From: Nodularia sp. (in: cyanobacteria)
Lineage (GTDB): Bacteria > Cyanobacteriota > Cyanobacteriia > Cyanobacteriales > Nostocaceae
Assembly (NCBI GenBank): GCA_007692755.1
Contig: REBL01000145.1
Location: 48,340-112,339 of the forward strand
Direction of reading: 5' to 3'
Length of the DNA: 64,000 bases
Shown here: piece by piece, positions 60,455-64,000 of the stretch
Numbering within the stretch: position 1 is the first letter of the stretch
Layout of the letters: each line of letters starts with the position of its first letter
Translations under genes and position numbers: made by a program
Notes under the pieces: model-generated
What the model was told of the DNA's origin: nothing
What the model saw: the letters and a program-made list of their open reading frames with translations, nothing else
Database searches by the model: none

Positions 60455-63178
60455 TTAACTCCAGCGCTTAATAGGAATTTCAATCCAAAATTCTGTACCT
60501 TTGCCTATTTCAGATATACACTCCATAGCCCCACGATGCTTTTCCACAATAATCTGATAACTAATTGCTAGTCCTAGTCCTGTCCCCTTACCCACTGACT
60601 TGGTGGTAAAAAACGGGTCAAAAATTCGCTTTTTCACTTCTTCAGTCATTCCCAGACCGTTATCAGCAATGCGAATTAGCAACCGGGATTGGTCTGTGGC
60701 AATTTGAGTAGAAATCCACATTGTCGGTGCAGAAACAGAGTTTTCTTCCTTCCTGTTCATTCTGGATTCCTCTAAGGCATCAATAGCATTGCTGAGAATA
60801 TTCATAAACACTTGGTTCATCTGACCAGCAAAACATTCTATCCGGGGCAAATCACCATAATCTTTAATTATTTTAATAGCAGTCAGATTGGCACTTGGCT
60901 TGAGACGATGTTGCAAAATTAATAAAGTATTTTCAATACCTTCATGTATGTCAACAGGCTTGTTCTCAGCTTCATCTAAACGGGAAAAATTGCGTAATGA
61001 TAAGACTATTGAACGGATGCGATCAGTGCCAATTTGCATTGAGGAAATAGTTTTGGGTAAGTCTTCTACCAAAAAATCTAAATCAATCACTTCTATTAAT
61101 GAATGAATTTGCTCATTGGGGTGGGGATAGTGCAATTTATAGAGGTCTAATAGTTCCAGTAGTTGTTGGATATAGTCATTGGCGTGGGATAGGTTGCCGT
61201 AGATAAAGTTAACTGGGTTGTTGATTTCGTGGGCTACGCCTGCGACTAACTGCCCTAAACTGGACATTTTTTCAGTTTGAATCAATTTTGCCTGGGTTTC
61301 TTGCAGTGCCGACAAAGCCTGTTCTAATTGTGCAGCTTTAGCCCTAGCTTGGATTTCGGCATTACAGCTTTGTTCGTAGAGTTGGGCTTGTTGAATAGCG
61401 ATCGCGGCTTGGTCGGCTAGCTGTTGCAATAAATCAATTTCTGCATCCTGCCAATTTCTGGGGGCATGACATTGATGTACAATCAGCAATCCCCAGAGTT
61501 TTTGACTAATATTGATCGGCACAATTAAGTTAGCTTGGACTTGCAGATTTTGCAAAAACTCTCGATGACAATCACTTAAAACATCTGTGGAAACATTATT
61601 AATTGCCCTAGTTCTACCCCGAAAATATAAACCTGCTGTGTCATTAGGAAAACATCCCAATGGTGCTTTCATTCCTAACACTGACGGCCATTCGCCATTG
61701 ATATCTTCTACAATGACTTCACCACCAGATTCACCAATCAGCTGGTAAATTATTACTCTGTCTGAATTTAGCAGGGGACGGACTTCCTGAACAATGGCTT
61801 GCAAGGTAGTTTTCAAATCTAATGTACTGCGAATTTGCTCTGTTACTTGCTTGATTGCCTTGGTCAGCAGTAATGATTTTTCTAATTCAGCAGTTTGTTC
61901 TTGGACGCGAGATTCTAAGTTAGTATTTAGCACCTGCACCTGTTGGTACATTTGTTGCTGGTGAATTGCCATCGAAAAGTGAGAGGACAAAGCTTTCCCC
62001 AAGGAAATTTCTTCGGGTTTCCATTCCCTTGCTTCCCCTTTTCTTTCTTCTCGCCAAAGTTTAAAGGAAAGTCGAGGTAGTGTTTGGCGCTGATTGGAAT
62101 CATGTCTTCCTGCCCACAAAACCTCGCTATCATATCCAGGGCGAAAAATGCTCATCACACCCAGAAAATTTTGGCGTTCATACAGAGGAATCACCAGCAG
62201 TCCGCGAATCTGAGTTGATTGGAATGCAGTAGCCAAAACTCGCAAACGTGGTTCTTTGTAGAGGTCAGTAATTGCCCAAATCAGACCCGGTTGAAATTCT
62301 GCCATCCAGTTTTGCCAGACTGGATGTTGTTCAATGATGGTGTTTTCTAAGTTATCAGGTCGTTGCGGCTGTTCACCTGATGTATATGTTCCACCATTGG
62401 CATCAGTATAAATTCTCCCACCTATGCCACTAAATGCCGTAATAACTTCTTCTAGTGCCTCCTGCAATTGGATTGTGGGTAGTTGATGCAGCAGTGTGGT
62501 AACTTTGTTGATTGTGGCTTCTCGCTTTTGCTGGGTACGGGCTTCGGTGAGTAAGTTACTTTGAGCGATCGCGATCATTACCTGATCTGCAACTTGTTGC
62601 ACTACTTTGAGTTCCCGTTTCAAAACCGTGCGCGGTTGACTGTGATGCGATACTAACAATCCCCACAGTCGCCGCTTTGCTTGTTTGACTGCTGGGTCTT
62701 GGTCTAATATTGGTACAACCAGTGAAGACTGTACGCCCATTGCTTTTAAGTATTGAATATGACATGGGTCTATCTGCCGATAGTGAATATTCTCTGTTTG
62801 GTCTTTGCCTGTTTCTCCTGACTTGAGCGGTGATATTCCGATTTTTTCACCAGCGACATCTACTATTGAACGTTGCTGTGCTACCAGAAACATCTCTCTG
62901 GCTTCTAAGGGGATATCATTGGCGGGGAAGTGCAACCCTAATAGCGATGGTAGACGCTGTTCATGGATAGATTCAGCAATGACTTCACCGCTACTATCAG
63001 CATCAAATCGATACACCATCACTCGGTCTGTGGCTAAAAATAAGCGCACTTCGTCAACAGTAGCTGCTAAAATCTCTTGCAGTTCAAGCGATCGCCTAAT
63101 CTGATTTGTAATCCGATGCAATAAATTTTCCTGGTTGAAAATGGGCTGCAAATTTTTGACCTCATCAGTAAATTCCAT
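60455..63178 (-). CDS. Three-GAF histidine kinase, two GAF domains with bilin-type Cys
   Basis: 907 residues. GAF1 (about 20-215) contains [20 protein letters not shown], similar to the phytochrome P-A-S-D-I-P region, and [22 protein letters not shown], with Cys139-His140 at the usual chromophore site. GAF2 (about 230-410) has no such Cys. GAF3 (about 440-610) has [22 protein letters not shown], again Cys537-His. The kinase core follows, with His650 in [19 protein letters not shown] and ATPase boxes IADNGLGM and [11 protein letters not shown] light-sensing kinase of the cyanobacteriochrome type is likely; no receiver is fused. ATG 63178. Confidence 0.9.
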   Translation of the reverse strand: MEFTDEVKNLQPIFNQENLLHRITNQIRRSLELQEILAATVDEVRLFLATDRVMVYRFDADSSGEVIAESIHEQRLPSLLGLHFPANDIPLEAREMFLVAQQRSIVDVAGEKIGISPLKSGETGKDQTENIHYRQIDPCHIQYLKAMGVQSSLVVPILDQDPAVKQAKRRLWGLLVSHHSQPRTVLKRELKVVQQVADQVMIAIAQSNLLTEARTQQKREATINKVTTLLHQLPTIQLQEALEEVITAFSGIGGRIYTDANGGTYTSGEQPQRPDNLENTIIEQHPVWQNWMAEFQPGLIWAITDLYKEPRLRVLATAFQSTQIRGLLVIPLYERQNFLGVMSIFRPGYDSEVLWAGRHDSNQRQTLPRLSFKLWREERKGEAREWKPEEISLGKALSSHFSMAIHQQQMYQQVQVLNTNLESRVQEQTAELEKSLLLTKAIKQVTEQIRSTLDLKTTLQAIVQEVRPLLNSDRVIIYQLIGESGGEVIVEDINGEWPSVLGMKAPLGCFPNDTAGLYFRGRTRAINNVSTDVLSDCHREFLQNLQVQANLIVPINISQKLWGLLIVHQCHAPRNWQDAEIDLLQQLADQAAIAIQQAQLYEQSCNAEIQARAKAAQLEQALSALQETQAKLIQTEKMSSLGQLVAGVAHEINNPVNFIYGNLSHANDYIQQLLELLDLYKLHYPHPNEQIHSLIEVIDLDFLVEDLPKTISSMQIGTDRIRSIVLSLRNFSRLDEAENKPVDIHEGIENTLLILQHRLKPSANLTAIKIIKDYGDLPRIECFAGQMNQVFMNILSNAIDALEESRMNRKEENSVSAPTMWISTQIATDQSRLLIRIADNGLGMTEEVKKRIFDPFFTTKSVGKGTGLGLAISYQIIVEKHRGAMECISEIGKGTEFWIEIPIKRWS

Positions 63179-63572
63179 TGCTGGTACACCAAAAAATGAT
63201 ACAATTAGATATTAAAAACCTTTGGTATTCAATAATTGCCAGTAGCAGTCCTGATTTTTACGGATTTAAGATTAAGAAAAGGTTATTAATTAATAATAAT
63301 TTAATTTTATAACTATCATATCAAAATGTATATAGTAAGATTATGCAGACAAGGAATTATAAAGGATTATTCATAATAATCAGTAATTTTTACAAAATTT
63401 AACTTTTAAGAAAAAATGAGCTAAGTAATTTAAACTAGGAACTTTTCTAAAAATTGTTAAGCTAATACAGCACGGCGTAATTCAAATTCAATGAAAAACC
63501 TATAGAATAAGCTTTTTGACTTTTGTACGGGCGGATTGCAATCCGCCCCTCCTGACTTCACGCCGGGGAGTG
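63179..63572. other. Intergenic region with a degraded dispersed repeat
   Basis: 394 bases, AT-rich (63230-63420), no gene. At 63464-63570 a third, broken copy of the AGTAC..GGTACT repeat (TACAGCACGGCGTAATTCAA start, AAGCTTTTTGACTTTTG) is split by a perfect 20-bp palindrome GGGCGGATTGCAATCCGCCC (63529-63548). Confidence 0.6.
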
Positions 63573-64000
63573 TCAATTCGTTGAATCTAATTTGCTTTCC
63601 CCAGAAATTACAGTAAAAATTCGTGATTGGAGGATTTCTGCACGTACAGCCATGAGGATTTTGCCTAGATGGTTGTGACCAGTTTTCTCGGCACCACAAC
63701 CCCAAAAATAATCGTTTGGCGAATTTTCAACCAGCGTCTGATTGCCAGTAGTGATCAGAATTTCTTTAATCTCCAGATGAGTGAGAAACTTTTTGAGTAC
63801 AGCCTCTCGCATAACTTTAATTTTGACAATCTCCCAGTCTGGACGAAGTTGGCGAGTCCGGCAACGTCCCAAAGCCGCAGCTTCTTCTGGAGTTTCGGCA
63901 GCATGAATAATGGGTATAATTACTGCATCTACACTGCCCACAAACTTTTGCGCTTGATAATAGTGTTCCACAGTTGGCCAATAAGTACCCTGCATTTGGA
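63573..64000 (-). CDS. NADAR-family protein (5' cut by window edge)
   Basis: The frame is open to the window end, so the ATG at 63995 is internal. YWPTVEHYYQAQKF, the early signature of NADAR (YbiA-like) proteins, lies at the upstream end. Later motifs are GRCRTRQLRPDWEIVKIKVM and FWGCGAEKTGHNHLGKILMAVR (the conserved W-G with G-x-N-x-L-G). The known members are glycohydrolases acting on N-glycosidic bonds of damaged riboflavin intermediates or on ADP-ribose modifications. It is probably cytoplasmic. A role in defence is possible for some relatives, but nothing beside it supports that here. Confidence 0.85.
   Translation of the reverse strand, partial: QMQGTYWPTVEHYYQAQKFVGSVDAVIIPIIHAAETPEEAAALGRCRTRQLRPDWEIVKIKVMREAVLKKFLTHLEIKEILITTGNQTLVENSPNDYFWGCGAEKTGHNHLGKILMAVRAEILQSRIFTVISGESKLDSTN

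Overview
The window looks like chromosomal DNA of a filamentous, probably heterocyst-forming cyanobacterium (Nostocales). The octamer GCGATCGC (HIP1) is scattered throughout. Typical cyanobacterial gene sets are present (Vipp1/PspA pair, TxlA/HCF164-like thioredoxin, rpmG-rpsR-RNase II, rplI-dnaB, a GAF-domain kinase with bilin-type cysteines, Omp85 with a Pro/Thr/Ser-rich N-terminus). Non-coding DNA is full of short dispersed palindromes and heptamer repeats of the kind known from Nostoc and Anabaena. No rRNA, tRNA or CRISPR array was seen.

Layout. 1-7.7 kb: surface polysaccharide cluster on the + strand (partial GT4 glycosyltransferase, ABC exporter, second glycosyltransferase, pyruvyl-transferase-like protein, a decayed GT10 fucosyltransferase-like pseudogene, two tandem GT8-like paralogues). 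7.7-25 kb: housekeeping genes (rplI, dnaB, FKBP isomerase, rlmN, uvrC, an aminotransferase, thioredoxin, vipp1 and pspA, a DciA-type helicase loader, menB, Omp85). 25-31.3 kb: a lipid-A-disaccharide-synthase-related protein, then four two-component genes (two REC-kinase proteins, a NarL-type regulator, a lone receiver). 32-40 kb: AAA ATPase, amino acid permease, oligopeptidase B, a membrane protein, hemE, an epimerase. 40-45.4 kb: accessory island of toxin-antitoxin genes and remnants. 45.4-64 kb: B12 radical SAM protein, RNase II operon, moeA, a giant CheB-CheR-PAS-kinase-receiver protein, hisD, txlA, a ferredoxin-like protein, a TIR-like protein, a three-GAF kinase and a NADAR protein cut by the window end.

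The most unusual items are as follows. (1) The ABC exporter carries a C-terminal tandem of degenerate histidine-kinase dimerisation helices in which the phospho-acceptor His is Tyr. (2) Two copies of a roughly 118-nt structured RNA element, in opposite orientation, show compensatory base changes. They resemble the HEARO/omega RNA of IscB elements but have no IscB gene beside them. (3) A toxin-antitoxin island is bounded by two diverged copies of the same antitoxin promoter region. At one of them the promoter is joined at the start-codon position to a headless PIN-like toxin. (4) There are several unlisted gene remnants (a VapC tail, a leuA head, a GT10 tail). (5) A 165-bp MITE-like element has 14-bp perfect terminal inverted repeats. 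Gene calls rest on reading motifs by eye; no database search was possible.
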